Shown: positions 18,201 through 24,888 of the stretch, one piece after another | How positions within the stretch are numbered: the stretch's first letter is position 1 | Layout: every line of letters starts with the position of its first letter | Origin: Vibrio sp. S9_S30 | Lineage (GTDB): Bacteria; Pseudomonadota; Gammaproteobacteria; Enterobacterales; Vibrionaceae | Length of the DNA stretch: 64,000 bases | Assembly (NCBI RefSeq): GCF_014694455.1 | Contig: NZ_JAAUWT010000003.1 | Location: 186,001-250,000, forward strand | Direction: 5' to 3' | Notes under the pieces: generated by a model | Database searches by the model: none | Told to the model about the DNA's origin: nothing | What the model saw: the letters and a program-made list of their open reading frames with translations, nothing else | Translations under genes and position numbers: made by a program

Positions 18201-18320
18201 GTTACCAGATAAGGACAGAAACGCAATATTTTGTATTGCCATTGCGCTATTCGAGAACACCATAGACGCGATAACAAAATAGCTAACCACTGACGAAAAA
18301 CGAGGGAAAAAACCATTCAT
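6219..18320 (-). CDS. Giant secreted SpvB/TcdB-type RHS polymorphic toxin
   Basis: About 4,033 residues from ATG 18320, chosen because an AGAAGAG site precedes it and the product opens with a Sec signal peptide (MNGFFPRFSSVV to NSAMA); an in-frame GTG at 18389 is less likely. Order: signal; beta-rich region; SpvB domain (about 595-830, SYPIELPGGRQGMAPQLQVS); eight FG-GAP-like D-x-NGDG-x2-D calcium motifs between about 980 and 2585; two copies of a roughly 390-residue module; TcdB-like middle region (about 2600-2700); many YD/RHS repeats; an Ala-rich helical hairpin plus Gly/Ser linker (about 3620-3710); RHS core (YYYHGDHLGSS, LYYFGARYYDP); DPDG near 3830; then a tip of about 200 residues. The tip has a hydrophobic helix and ends GKIYRIDVEINRGTHLSE; its activity is unknown to me. 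Known Tc/RHS proteins form a shell enclosing the tip; that is inferred here. Confidence 0.9.
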   Translation of the reverse strand: MNGFFPRFSSVVSYFVIASMVFSNSAMAIQNIAFLSLSGNESRIYDNQTSSSFLKYKKEGEIKNHSYLKQERLFDGALDTGFNSPSALLVERVFEEESPLHAVQIYGNADYTLSIERKVNNLWTAIPILTGISLQHLPEGQWNTLPVNMEVQTSAVRIQFISQNSQPKPLNELRFLSDQASPLKSHLLTPPVEVALTQNSVISSQQARLGAAPGKYRDVKSDNQFAVYLPYHPEQIKSATLSYDVKGLSGNASTIRMVNDGFSQGGLILQAKPSGSVSVSEAVDVDWLKAGKNLIRFSPFASSDSHLKYQVENLQLSYELLENQTVRPTLVVFEPQPDIRYQGHAYVRGFVQGEGSESVTFTIGNKVITAVDGSFETLVPADSAAVEVKAELSGGERLNETLTFAPSASVSDEGVLITAAGVQALKASDTLSERQVSREVATLLSDTDITLKEATLNVQKTSLSMPRDIEIFTMNERDVPELDQGMVNVTSGDASAYRFLPHGIKFNQENELSLGYDRSKIPEGYSEKDVYTYFYDDETNRWVQLARNEVATKDGVIVSKTDHFTDMINAVIQTPDSPETQAFGTTQLKDMKAANPGASINLIQAPKANAMGDARTSYPIELPGGRQGMAPQLQVSYSSAAGNGWMGMGWNLSVPTVSLDTRWGVPRYDGATETETYLFAGEQLAPVAHRATPVSRTSEKRFYPRVEGSFNRIIRHGSNPTNYWWEITNKNGTQHFFGGDGTNMLPAATLATAEGNISDWALVKTVDTYGNTVTYNYEKVFDAGLGNGTGGVQGQQLYVKSIHYTGFNGTQGAYSVEFTRDRDLAEPRRQDVMIDARTGFKRVTADLLRKVDVRFQGQSVRSYAFNYTEGAFHKTLLASIQQFDADGQLFNTHALSYYDDVRNANGDYQPFAAAQAWSMGDAYSMADSSRSVSEPAVPEQEGNTELAAVTSLPTDLNQEETQSCYPSTDPTLLALADINGDGLADKLFVSSAGISYRPATVSSDGTVSYGTPQLMVSEQDAFYTESGQCKASPDMIAGQHARLSVTDVNGDGLADLVYLDKIYVGSGDAQNGLTFADSQVTTNAFANLDSVRVWKAPYTGTVSVDAPVSLVAGSHSPDNDGVYVSIQHQNTELWATQIAANDTSPKLTSALDSIQVNQGDLLLFRVNSLQDGGNDHVSWDPNITYVGQALDEADANALPLYVYQSSSDFVSTSRTQWLAPFSGTVLVSGALTKPSTSDDLTVSVVKTAINGDESVVWQQSYAAGEHLTASAIAVGSLDVTANEKLRMVISSDTNVDWVDLSGELNVHYLSANDSDITADLLYLSDGTPRFHYTLNPKMALYGYAVENTRAISESGAITLQPNLPASLPTSGTATFTVKGINQTLAKETLDLALSHTFNTVALDVMDGEPTYFEFHLPQDVDETVLSAWTPSVTLLEQGVDLEAGLHVRSDDDNNQLYRQWGTFVYDSSQSQLGDPVELAALKPLNRSALVNAGFTPVANIDSFLPMVSANGSTQTSIGDLEALNTQLANASMSAPNSDTDIVSQDLSPQATVERLAATAAADSFAGNGASSLSGTVSDGSGAHFGISFGIFDGNMACKSMTIGFQRGFSRSESDGILAMSDIDGDGLADKVLISGGVIGYQKNLSGPDEGESFAAFQAFTGSADAFYHDKGKNKNSGFQAVIGACSFSGDLGITSGGGTTVNDIYFSDVNGDGLTDIVANGRVLYNQRTNATAPHFVLSSANTPNPVNESGSLVTDGWFETDPNELANFIAENPLHDTVRTWKAPYDGVISIHAPVNLVEDTSADRQAYTQADGVRVAIQHAASELWATTIDANDYGVKTPIGVNAVNVSKGDRLYFRVQSIFDGNYDEVAWAPVITYTDKAAETDANGLPVYSASASGDYVLSGGDLGMPIDGTVQISGTLTKPVTSDNVTARVVKITFDGTNTNTTTVWETQYGLPAAQQNVELTLDVSTGDTYRFEIDADTNVDWAGFDWEPVVTYIAADDPTTHDQIQNGSAVLAFKTVASLNIHNEVSRNTERWIANTDGTVIITPVMTTPLGTESGMVTFTVKKENELLAKQTFEVTNGNLNTTPTDISLDVLVGDVLFIEYHTDTPAIADMLVLESGVEMDNQGVVSTWDSGVYTYSYTFIFGPEYRGWGQFVYNGNGARAEQPIIESELKLDDALTDALNSPPDLTNIDQANLADNAYDPTNSIFVMMLPIAQIDAWRGYDEHSLLNASNMSSSRFGEDEYAPSSAIPTGTSGSQAIRAINKLTETSYSGYSIGGGIPIGGFGASGSYSETDQDIRILTDFSDMNGDRYPDIIGQSQVQYTDMLGALESGAKNNDLGHPSTSESENQGVTLGGNFSFGSSGAANNQTTKTFKEAFVEANTSMPGAGISGTSGRSKDHANVSWRDINADGLPDRVYDNGTAQINLGYSFAAPETWGFGQVKEGESEASGGGLGINIGAASIKVGISKNANETHQLHTLYDVNGDGLLDEAKFTGSDIQVRINKGGSFAGWTSWTGANEIQVSTSESTSINGSFTVCIPLVPPVFVMKICLNAGAHSSDSESQENYSLSDVNGDGYPDVLQSNAETDLRVKKSTIGRTNLLKSVQRPLGASFTVDYHREGNTFDMPQNRWVLSNVVTNDGFAGDGADTMKQRFVYSDGYHDRRERDFYGFARVTTQDLDTVNGDVVYRSVSTDYINDNYYEKGRARNSVMKDGNGNTYTQTVNRYQTKDVFTGAILDALGKENDFTSAFPQLVTTETFFYEGTENAEKQTRIDYQYDGYGNVVVQTDHGDVGTSDDWTATVVYHELVSDWIVSAPRSIVLRDAAGNVLRQREADINVQGSVEQVRVYADATTALTTDITYDIYGNLATVTRPENHKGERYALTYVMDDAVQTYVASVTDSFGYTSSSTYDYRFGATLSNTDTNTQQIHFTLDAKGRIETVAAPYEIENGVTTIDFAYFPDAAVPYATTAHFDEGKSDTIDTVTFVDGLMRVIQTKKDMAIDNGQTGQGTAMMVASGRVHFDAFGRDIAQWYPVEEATGTLGNFNSQYDTVNPTRKSYDVLNRVLVTTLPDGNALTNTYGFGSDRNDATQFEHQSVDANGNESETYKDVRGRITTVAQHNPIGDHANILTSYQYSAVNELLNVTDNLNNVTSVIYDLAGRRTHIDSPDMGLTESVYDNASNVVQKITANLREQGMAISYDYDYERLSGITYPIHAVNNVNYYYGEPGAADNTAGRLSRVSDASGTEYYKYGALGEIIHTKRTVTTLTGSAPKTYQTRYRYDSWNRLRELTYPDGELLIHDYDSGGSLKAMSSTKGEYTYTPLKALTYDKFGQRVYMQFGNDTVMTYSYEAERRRLDALTATNSNRTFQDNSYQYDAMSNILGVSNAASVPLDSNLFGGETSQSFAYDNLHQMISASGDWTSRQGHQERYSLSMSYDSIHNITAKNQLHERLPLDGSGWNDQQGTSYNWQYDYSGSTQPHAASNIGNRTFSYDANGNQTGWTNDDNGTRRDIAWDEENRIRTVTDNGHTSTYIYDAGGERVIKSTSQGETRYINAYLVVRAGKVATKHYYAGSQRIHTRVMENESSTLITGTDSTATSTTEAATETTSDGTTTDTTSEALPQEVLDAQAAVEAAQTAYDQSLEAFKAAKGKDKKAAHNALKVAQSNLEAAEAALYQAMVDAGLDPGGNGNGGGSGGGSGGGGNGSINFEAKQYYYHGDHLGSSSYITDIDGEVHEHLEYFPFGETWVHEKSNTQLTPYYFTGKELDEATGLYYFGARYYDPRTSVWQSPDPILGEYLGADPNELTNDGAFNPGNLNFYSYTLHNPLKFVDPDGNAAQICLIPAGPMQACAAAATKAAAFVGSAAVAALVTLGIMDATSPESSDFGEFVNDTSAMAVANNQISDGIQNLIDIAKASKSEEGQPGSVRVQLQTGGNNISSISLVSRGGNGVTKLQATGGLAYVWAGGIAEDSSLASNANYNAAVVRLSSKINSLTGGGISKGGNALREEFAHNGKIYRIDVEINRGTHLSE
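6935..7480 (-). repeat. Long repeat shared with the orphan tip (main copy)
   Basis: Second copy of the segment at 4699-5236, inside the giant RHS gene. It carries the Ala-rich helical hairpin, Gly/Ser linker and RHS core. Beyond SPDP the two tips are unrelated (ILGEYLGADP here, ALDQYLEGKI in the orphan). Confidence 0.9.
11815..13000 (-). repeat. Internal module duplication in the giant RHS gene, second copy
   Basis: Encodes about 390 residues beginning VRTWKAPYDGVISIHAPVNL and including DTNVDW, aligned by eye with the copy at 13890-15065 (VRVWKAPYTGTVSVDAPVSL, DTNVDW). Similarity is clear in protein but diverged in DNA, so the duplication is old. The beta-rich pattern suggests carbohydrate- or surface-binding modules; this is inference. 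Confidence 0.75.
13890..15065 (-). repeat. Internal module duplication in the giant RHS gene, first copy
   Basis: N-terminal copy of the module described at 11815-13000. Shared landmarks are the WKAPY opening, IQH followed by ELWAT, a GD-LLFRV/GDRLYFRV strand, a TKP-TSD segment, DTNVDW, and a closing WGTFVY or WGQFVY. Each copy follows a pair of FG-GAP-like calcium motifs, so the unit appears to have duplicated with its neighbours. Confidence 0.75.
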
Positions 18321-18801
18321 AATAAGCTCTTCTATTTGTTTTTTAACGATTTTTAACTTATTGAATATATACTCACTCTTACCTTGCACTAAAACAGCCT
18401 AATTATTAGAGCTAAAGTTACCACGTAATGAATATAACCTTAGAGGTCATTACCCACTGCATAATAAAATGACCAGTAAAAACTCTATTATTAAATAGAC
18501 ACATTAATAAAGTGATTTAAAAAATATTCCACTTTTTTCTTATTAATTAGAATGTATATGAATCAGATTTGAAACAGCTCTCATATATCGTATTAAAATC
18601 TTAAATATGAGAAATACCCCATGATAAAAAATTAATAGCAAACCGCTCTATATTGTTTGAAAATACAATTTTGACCTAATTAAGCAATAATAAAACCCAG
18701 CTATTTCATAAGAAATAAAACGTAGTGATAATTATTAACAAAGAGAGGCGGGATTAAATAAAATATATTTAATCGTATGCAAGAAGTGAGAAAGAAGAGA
18801 A
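18321..18801. other. AT-rich upstream region of the giant toxin gene
   Basis: About 480 bases, strikingly AT-rich, without genes. It must contain the toxin promoter (reading left) and the 3' region of the amide operon. The AT-rich hairpin GATTAAAT-N7-ATTTAATC (18752-18774) may mark the operon end, but no T-run follows. The composition is what H-NS-silenced promoters look like; silencing is inferred. Confidence 0.5.
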
Positions 18802-20541
18802 TCAGTAATTCACTGCGACAATATGTTCATGCCCAACATCCCTGTATTTAAGTGTTTCATCTATAACAGACACACTTCGTATTGGATCGGGCATTTCGTG
18901 CTCCGATAAGACCATGGAGAGATCGCGCTTCACATCCACGTCCGCAATCGGCACGGCTTGCATTAAGCGCTGCGTGTAACTGTGACGAGGTGAACTGAGC
19001 ACTTCATCCCTTGGCCCCATTTCAACAATCCGCCCGCCATGCATCACCGCGACTCGGTGCGATACCTGCTCCACGACGGCCATGTCGTGTGAAATGAACA
19101 AATAGCTGACGCCGAGCTTTTTCTGTAAACGTTCCAACAGTTCCAGAACCTGAGCTTGAACAGACACATCCAGTGCAGACACGGATTCATCGGCAATCAC
19201 CAGTTTAGGCTGAGACGCGATCGCCCGCGCTATGCTGATACGCTGACGCTGCCCACCCGAAAACTGATGAGGATACCGATCCATGTGACTCGGCAACATG
19301 TCGACCTGCTCAAGCAAAACTTCGACATGATCACGAACGTCCGCAGGCGGGCAAATTCCGTGAATCAAAAGCGGCTCTTTGAGTAATTGAAATATGGTTT
19401 TCCGTGGGTTTAACGAACTGTAGGGATCTTGAAACACCATTTGAATGTCTTTGCGAATGGCACGTAACCCCTGACCACGAAGCCCATTGAGCTCAACACC
19501 GTTAAGATTGGCGCTGCCAAAGAATGGCAACATGTTCATCAGTGCTTTGCCAATGGTGGATTTCCCACAGCCACTTTCCCCTACTAGCCCTAAGGTTTCG
19601 CCCGATTTTATGGCGAAGGAGACATTTTCCACGGCTCGGACTTCCAATTTGTCCTTTTTCCACCACGCTTGTTGAACGGGAAATCGAACACAAAGGTTAC
19701 CGACCGTAAGTAATGGCTGCCCTTGAGCGACTTCTTCTACTGCCTTGGCATGCCCCAACTTCGGTACGGCAGCCAACAAATTTTGGGTGTACGCCGCCGT
19801 CGGGGACAAAAACAAACTGCGCACATCGGACTGCTCTTCCACCACCCCTTGGTTCATCACAACCACTTTGTCCGCCATTTCCGCCACCACGCCCATATCG
19901 TGCGTGATCATCAATACGCCAGTATCAAAGTCGCTTTTGAGTTCATTCAGCAAGGACAAGATCTGTGCTTGAATCGTCACATCCAAAGCGGTGGTCGGCT
20001 CATCCGCAATTAAGATTTTAGGGCGACACACCAAAGACATGGCAATCATGATGCGCTGCAACATACCACCAGACATTTCATGAGGGTATTGATTATAACG
20101 CTTCTGAGCCTGAGGGACTTTTACGGCATCCAGCATGCCGATCGCCATCAGTTTAGCACTGGCATCGTCAACATTTCGGTGCGCTTGAATGGCTTCACAC
20201 AGTTGCTGCCCTGCCGTCATTAGAGGATTAAGCGATGTCATCGGCTCCTGAAAAATCATGGCGATGTCATCCCCACGCATCGCACGCATGCTTTTTTCAG
20301 GTGTCGTCAATAGGTCTTTCCCCCCAAACCAAATATGACCACTTGCCACTTTCGCAACGGGCGGCAGTAACCCCATAATTGCGGTGCTGGAGAGCGACTT
20401 TCCGCTCCCAGATTCGCCAGCAATACAAACGGTCTCACCCGAATTCAGGGTAAACGACAAATCGTTAACGACCCTGTGGTATTGCTTCCCTGCCGCTATG
20501 TCAATGGAAAGGTGCTCCACCGACAACATCGCCTTCTCCAT
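18802..20541 (-). CDS. ABC transporter ATPase, fused Dpp/Opp type (two nucleotide-binding domains)
   Basis: 579 residues, two complete ATPase domains in one chain, as in GsiA-type proteins. Domain 1 has GESGSGKS (about 38), EMSGGMLQRI and ILIADEPTTALD. Domain 2 has GESGCGKS (about 318), FSGGQRQRISIARA and LVIADESVSALD. Each has the oligopeptide-type C-terminal extension. It would power the two permeases at 23117-24888 at the inner membrane. It is the last gene of the amiC-amiR-permease-permease-binding protein-amidase-ATPase operon, 10 bases after the amidase gene. Substrate is inferred from context to be a short amide or an amide-bearing compound rather than a peptide. Confidence 0.9.
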   Translation of the reverse strand: MEKAMLSVEHLSIDIAAGKQYHRVVNDLSFTLNSGETVCIAGESGSGKSLSSTAIMGLLPPVAKVASGHIWFGGKDLLTTPEKSMRAMRGDDIAMIFQEPMTSLNPLMTAGQQLCEAIQAHRNVDDASAKLMAIGMLDAVKVPQAQKRYNQYPHEMSGGMLQRIMIAMSLVCRPKILIADEPTTALDVTIQAQILSLLNELKSDFDTGVLMITHDMGVVAEMADKVVVMNQGVVEEQSDVRSLFLSPTAAYTQNLLAAVPKLGHAKAVEEVAQGQPLLTVGNLCVRFPVQQAWWKKDKLEVRAVENVSFAIKSGETLGLVGESGCGKSTIGKALMNMLPFFGSANLNGVELNGLRGQGLRAIRKDIQMVFQDPYSSLNPRKTIFQLLKEPLLIHGICPPADVRDHVEVLLEQVDMLPSHMDRYPHQFSGGQRQRISIARAIASQPKLVIADESVSALDVSVQAQVLELLERLQKKLGVSYLFISHDMAVVEQVSHRVAVMHGGRIVEMGPRDEVLSSPRHSYTQRLMQAVPIADVDVKRDLSMVLSEHEMPDPIRSVSVIDETLKYRDVGHEHIVAVNY

Positions 20542-20551
20542 TCGGTGACTC

Positions 20552-21502
20552 CTACTCGAATACTACGTTAGGCATATAGAACGTGACGAGCCAGTTTGGC
20601 GCATCCACTATTTCACTGATCCTTAAATCGCCACACACAGAGCACAACATGTAGGCTTGCTCTGGGGGCATATGATGCTGAGCACAAAGCAAGTCCACCA
20701 TTTGGCTTACCGCGCTCCGAGCGCCTGCCATCAAGTCTGGCTCAACCCCTGTCGTAACTTGATACCCTTTGCTGTCTAGGTGGTTGGTGACTGGACCGGT
20801 TGTGGTGAAATAAGGCGTATCGATTTTGAGGTTCTCCACCACATCCAGCTCAACCACAATATTCATGGGGCTTTCTATCGCGGTTCCACACACCTCCCCA
20901 TCGCCTTGAGCCGCATGCGTATCACCAATAGACAACAAGGCCCCTTCCACTTCCACGGGCAAATAGAGGGTGGTGCCTGCCGACAAATCACGAATGTCCA
21001 TATTGCCCCCCACTCGCCTCGGTGGCACAACGGAGTGATTCCCATTTTGTGCCAGTGCGACGCCAATGGTTCCAGCAAAAGGCTTGAGCGGCACGTTTGC
21101 ACATTGCCCGAAAGCGGAAGGAGCCAGAGTCTGAGCGTTATAAGACCAAAGATTCAATGCCGGATCTTGAAACTGATCAGCCAGTAACCCAAACCCCGGA
21201 ATATTGGCCGTCCAACCAAACCCGCTGGGTTTGAATTCGAGAATGCTCACTTTCAACACATTCCCCGGTTTCGCTCCTTCTACAAATATGGGCCCTGTTA
21301 CTGGGTTTATTTTGCCAAAATCCAGCCCTGCGATATCTTCAACCTTAGACGCCGCGGTGAGTTGTCCACCCGAACTGTCTAAGCATTCAAATTCCAACGT
21401 GGTGCCCCGCGCCACATGGTACGCGGGGAGAATAGCCTTATTCCAACCATAGTGATGGTGGATGCTATGGATGGTTTTCACCAATGCGTTATTGCACATC
21501 AT
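20552..21502 (-). CDS. Acetamidase/formamidase family amidohydrolase
   Basis: 316 residues, near the usual family length. The diagnostic stretch HAAQGDGEVCGTAIES (about 195-210) and the surrounding PVEVEGALLSIGDT identify the FmdA/AmdA family, which hydrolyses formamide, acetamide and similar short amides to the acid and ammonia in the cytoplasm. Its start overlaps the 3' end of the binding-protein gene by 14 bases, so expression is coupled to the transporter. Together with AmiC/AmiR this makes an amide-utilisation operon. The exact amide cannot be read from sequence. A trailing methionine-rich or zinc-finger extension seen in some FmdA proteins is absent. Confidence 0.88.
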   Translation of the reverse strand: MMCNNALVKTIHSIHHHYGWNKAILPAYHVARGTTLEFECLDSSGGQLTAASKVEDIAGLDFGKINPVTGPIFVEGAKPGNVLKVSILEFKPSGFGWTANIPGFGLLADQFQDPALNLWSYNAQTLAPSAFGQCANVPLKPFAGTIGVALAQNGNHSVVPPRRVGGNMDIRDLSAGTTLYLPVEVEGALLSIGDTHAAQGDGEVCGTAIESPMNIVVELDVVENLKIDTPYFTTTGPVTNHLDSKGYQVTTGVEPDLMAGARSAVSQMVDLLCAQHHMPPEQAYMLCSVCGDLRISEIVDAPNWLVTFYMPNVVFE

Positions 21503-23105
21503 TCACCCACACATTTTCATAGTTAACAGGAATATGTACCGGATCGACAAAAATGCTGTTATCTCCGCCTAAACGTTCAGAACGAATCGTAAAACGGCGT
21601 TCGTTCAATACCGGCACCCAAGGGGCATCCGCCATCAGATCGACGTAAATGCTTTCCCACTCTTTCATGCGCTGCGCTTGCTGCGACTCCGCCACCAAGG
21701 CATCGGCTTTTGCCGCACGCTCATCTAAGGCTTCGTTGCAATACCATGCCCAGTTCCAGCCACCGTCCACCGCACCGCCACACCCAAGTATTGGCCCATA
21801 GAAGTTAGATGGATCTGGGAAATCCGCAATCCAAGCCATGCCGCCAGACCAAATCATGGGGGCTTGGTTGACATCGCCTCCCGCCGCGATCACGTTGGCT
21901 TGCGCGAGGGCTTTGATTTCGGCTTTCACACCGATTTTCGCTAAATCTTGTTGAATGGCTTGTGCAATGCGGGGTTGTGGGTCGGTATTTGCCACATAAA
22001 GCTCGGTGCTGAACCCGTCTTTAAAGCCCGCCTCGACCAACATGTTCTTCGCCATTTCGGGATCGTACACGTAGCCTTTGTATGACTTGGAATACCCAGG
22101 CATAGCAGGGGGTAAAGGTTGATTCGCGGGTACGCCTCGTCCATTAATGATCTGTACGATTCGACCTTTATTGATGGCCATATTCACCGCTTGGCGAACC
22201 TTCACGTTGTTGAATGGCTTCATCTTCACATTCAGGGTGATGTACCCAGTGTGCAATTGTTCGCCTGCAACGATCAGTGGCTGATATTGCGGGCTGTTTT
22301 TCATTTGAAGGAATTTCGCTGGCGGAATGCCATCACCCGCAATATCCACTTCTCCTTTTTCTAGACGAAGCAGCGCGACCACGGGCTCTTGCCCAACTTC
22401 AAAACGGATCTCATCCAAATACGGCAACCCCGGTTTGTTGTAAGCGTCATTGCGAACGAAGGTCAGGTATTGGCCCAATTTCCATTCACCCAATTTAAAT
22501 GCACCTGTTCCAACGGGGTGCTTACCAAAATCGGCGCCCCATTTTTCTACCGACTCTTGTGGTACAACAAAGGCAAAGTTAATCGCCAATACGTGGAGGA
22601 AAGTGGCATCTGGGCGGGACAGTTGGAAACTGACCGTGTAATCGTCGACAACTTTAACGCTGTCTAGCCCTTTAGACTGACCACTATTAAACGCTTCAAA
22701 CCCTTCTAACGATCCGAAAAATCCAGCACCAGGGCTTTGAGTTGTCGGGTTTATCGTGCGCTCAATGGAGTACTTCACATCTCGGGCGTTGACTTCTCGA
22801 CCATTGTGGAAGCGAATGCCTTGCTTGAGCTTGAAGGTGTAAGTTTTGCCGTCGTCTGAGATGGTGTAACGTTCGGCAAGATCCGGTTCCAGCTCGGTAG
22901 TGCCCGGTTTGTAATCCATTAACCCATTAAATAGACTTTTGATCATCGACCAGTTTTGCCAGTCGTATCCTATGGCAGGGTCTAGCGTTGACACATCATC
23001 CTTGTAAGTCACAATGATAGAGCCGCCTTGCTTGATTTCTGCCGATGCCAAAAAAGACACCGCCATCAACGATAAAGCCACGGTAATAGCTAACTTTTTC
23101 ATCAC
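21489..23105 (-). CDS. ABC transporter periplasmic binding protein, SBP_bac_5 (DppA/OppA-like)
   Basis: 538 residues with a Sec signal peptide (MMKKLAITVALSLMAVSFLASA). The body is typical of family 5 binding proteins: KQGGSIIVTYKDDVSTLDPA at the mature start, LAERYTISDDGKTYTFKLKQ (about 80), FHNGREVNARDVKYSIERT, and the C-terminal lobe YDPEMAKNMLVEAGF. It delivers ligand to the permeases encoded just upstream (12 bases away). This family usually binds peptides or oligosaccharides; the operon context suggests an amide or amide-containing ligand here. Confidence 0.9.
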   Translation of the reverse strand: MMKKLAITVALSLMAVSFLASAEIKQGGSIIVTYKDDVSTLDPAIGYDWQNWSMIKSLFNGLMDYKPGTTELEPDLAERYTISDDGKTYTFKLKQGIRFHNGREVNARDVKYSIERTINPTTQSPGAGFFGSLEGFEAFNSGQSKGLDSVKVVDDYTVSFQLSRPDATFLHVLAINFAFVVPQESVEKWGADFGKHPVGTGAFKLGEWKLGQYLTFVRNDAYNKPGLPYLDEIRFEVGQEPVVALLRLEKGEVDIAGDGIPPAKFLQMKNSPQYQPLIVAGEQLHTGYITLNVKMKPFNNVKVRQAVNMAINKGRIVQIINGRGVPANQPLPPAMPGYSKSYKGYVYDPEMAKNMLVEAGFKDGFSTELYVANTDPQPRIAQAIQQDLAKIGVKAEIKALAQANVIAAGGDVNQAPMIWSGGMAWIADFPDPSNFYGPILGCGGAVDGGWNWAWYCNEALDERAAKADALVAESQQAQRMKEWESIYVDLMADAPWVPVLNERRFTIRSERLGGDNSIFVDPVHIPVNYENVWVNDVQ

Positions 23106-23116
23106 ACTTTTCCTTG

Positions 23117-24043
23117 TTACAGTTTTTTCAAGTCAATCCTTGGATCGACAAATGGTGAGATCAGATCAGCCAGCAAATTCCCCAATACAATCGCTACTGC
23201 TGAGACCAAGGTGACGCCCACAATTATGGGAATATCGACACGTTGAATAGCCTGCCATGCTAGCTGTCCTATACCCGGCCAACCGAATACCGACTCCACG
23301 ACCACCATGCCACCAATGAAAATCCCTATGTCGATGGCGATCATGGAAATGATCGGCAATATCGCATTCGGGATCATGTGTCGGCATATCACCCTTGTGT
23401 GGCTAAGTCCTTTGGCTCTGGCCGTTCGTATGTAGTCTTGATGCAACACTTCGATCATCGAAGAACGCATCATTCGCGCATACCAACCGCTGCCCAATAT
23501 TCCTAGAGTGATGGCAGGAAGCACCAAGTGTTTCCATTCACCGTATCCTCCAATGGGGAACCAAGACCATTGCACAGCGAATACGTATAAAAACATCATT
23601 GCAGCCACAAAATGCGGAGAGGAAACCCCCACAAACGAAAAGATCATCAACCCACGATCCACCAAGCTATTTCGTTTCAGTGCCGCAATAACCCCTAGAG
23701 ATAACCCAATCACCAACTCCACCCCTATCCCAGCCACCATGAGCAGCAAAGAAGCAGGAAGCCGAGCTGCGATCAATTCAGACACTTCTTTTTTTTGTAG
23801 CCATGAGCGCCCCATGTCCCCTTGAAGCAAGTTGGTTAGGTAACGCCAATATTGTTCATAAAAAGGCAAATTCAGCCCAAGTTGCTCTCGGATATTGGCG
23901 ACCGTTTCGGTCGTTGCGCTGCGCCCTGCTATTTGCCTTGCGGGATCCGCTGGCAACATATAAAGCAGTAAGTAGGTAATAAAAGTCACGCCCAACAGAA
24001 TGAATGCCGCATGCCATAAGCGCTTGAATAGGTAATAGCTCAT
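23117..24043 (-). CDS. ABC transporter permease, DppB-like
   Basis: 308 residues with about six membrane segments, the first near MSYYLFKRLWHAAFILLGVT. The permease EAA loop is seen as DYIRTARAKGLSHTRVICRH, and the C-terminus ends DLISPFVDPRIDL, typical of DppB/OppB. It overlaps the upstream DppC-like gene by 4 bases, which implies translational coupling and a heterodimeric channel. Confidence 0.92.
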   Translation of the reverse strand: MSYYLFKRLWHAAFILLGVTFITYLLLYMLPADPARQIAGRSATTETVANIREQLGLNLPFYEQYWRYLTNLLQGDMGRSWLQKKEVSELIAARLPASLLLMVAGIGVELVIGLSLGVIAALKRNSLVDRGLMIFSFVGVSSPHFVAAMMFLYVFAVQWSWFPIGGYGEWKHLVLPAITLGILGSGWYARMMRSSMIEVLHQDYIRTARAKGLSHTRVICRHMIPNAILPIISMIAIDIGIFIGGMVVVESVFGWPGIGQLAWQAIQRVDIPIIVGVTLVSAVAIVLGNLLADLISPFVDPRIDLKKL

Positions 24044-24888
24044 CCTGCTTGCCTCCCATTCAGAGTTGGGTCGAGCGCGTCACGCAATGCATCGCCCAAA
24101 ATGTTGAAGCACAGTGAAAGCAAAATGATGACGCTGCCAGGTATGAACACCAACCAAGGCGCCACACTGAAATAGGTTTGGTTTTCGAAAATGATATTGC
24201 CCCAACTCGGAATAGGAGGCTGTACCCCAATCCCCAAGTAAGAGAGCGTCGCTTCAAGCAATACGGTGGTGGAAATACCAAGCGTCCCCCATACCAACAT
24301 CGTCGGTACTAAATGTGGAAAAATATGACCGATCAAAATTTTTCCTTCAGAAACACCGATTGCTTTTTCTGCCGCGATAAACTCTTTTTCGCTGATCGCC
24401 AAGGTTTCTGAATAGACGACTCTGGCGATTTGTACCCAGTTAACCATCGCGATGACCATGGCAACGATCCACAAACTGGGGGTAAAAATGGCCGCGAGCG
24501 CGATGGCCAAAAGCAACGCTGGAAACGCCATCATAAGATCGGTGAACCGCATCAACACCGTGCCCACCCAGCCTTTGAAATACGCCGCGGTCACACCGAC
24601 TGTCGTCCCAATAATGATGGCAATGCCATTGGCAACCAGCCCAATAAGCAAAGACGTTTGCGAGCCGTAAATAATGCGCGATAAAAGGTCGCGTCCCAGT
24701 AAATCGGTTCCTAACCAAAAGGTTTCATTAGGAGGGAGAGGTGCGCCTTCTAACGTCAACCCTTCAAAGAACTGCTCGGTGGGATCATAAGGTGCGAAAA
24801 AGGATGCACCCATTGCAAGGCAGACAATAGCGCATATGACCACCAGCGAGACGACGACCGAGGGACGCGACAATAACGGCTTCCACAT
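24040..24888 (-). CDS. ABC transporter permease, DppC-like
   Basis: 282 residues with about six membrane segments. Family landmarks are FAPYDPTEQFFEG early on, WLGTDLLGRDLLSRIIYGS (about 57-75), an EAA loop near KEFIAAEKAIGVSEGKI, and a C-terminal GDALRDALDPTLN. It pairs with the DppB-like permease. Its start overlaps the stop of the AmiR-like gene by one base, placing regulator and transporter in one transcript. Confidence 0.92.
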   Translation of the reverse strand: MWKPLLSRPSVVVSLVVICAIVCLAMGASFFAPYDPTEQFFEGLTLEGAPLPPNETFWLGTDLLGRDLLSRIIYGSQTSLLIGLVANGIAIIIGTTVGVTAAYFKGWVGTVLMRFTDLMMAFPALLLAIALAAIFTPSLWIVAMVIAMVNWVQIARVVYSETLAISEKEFIAAEKAIGVSEGKILIGHIFPHLVPTMLVWGTLGISTTVLLEATLSYLGIGVQPPIPSWGNIIFENQTYFSVAPWLVFIPGSVIILLSLCFNILGDALRDALDPTLNGRQAG

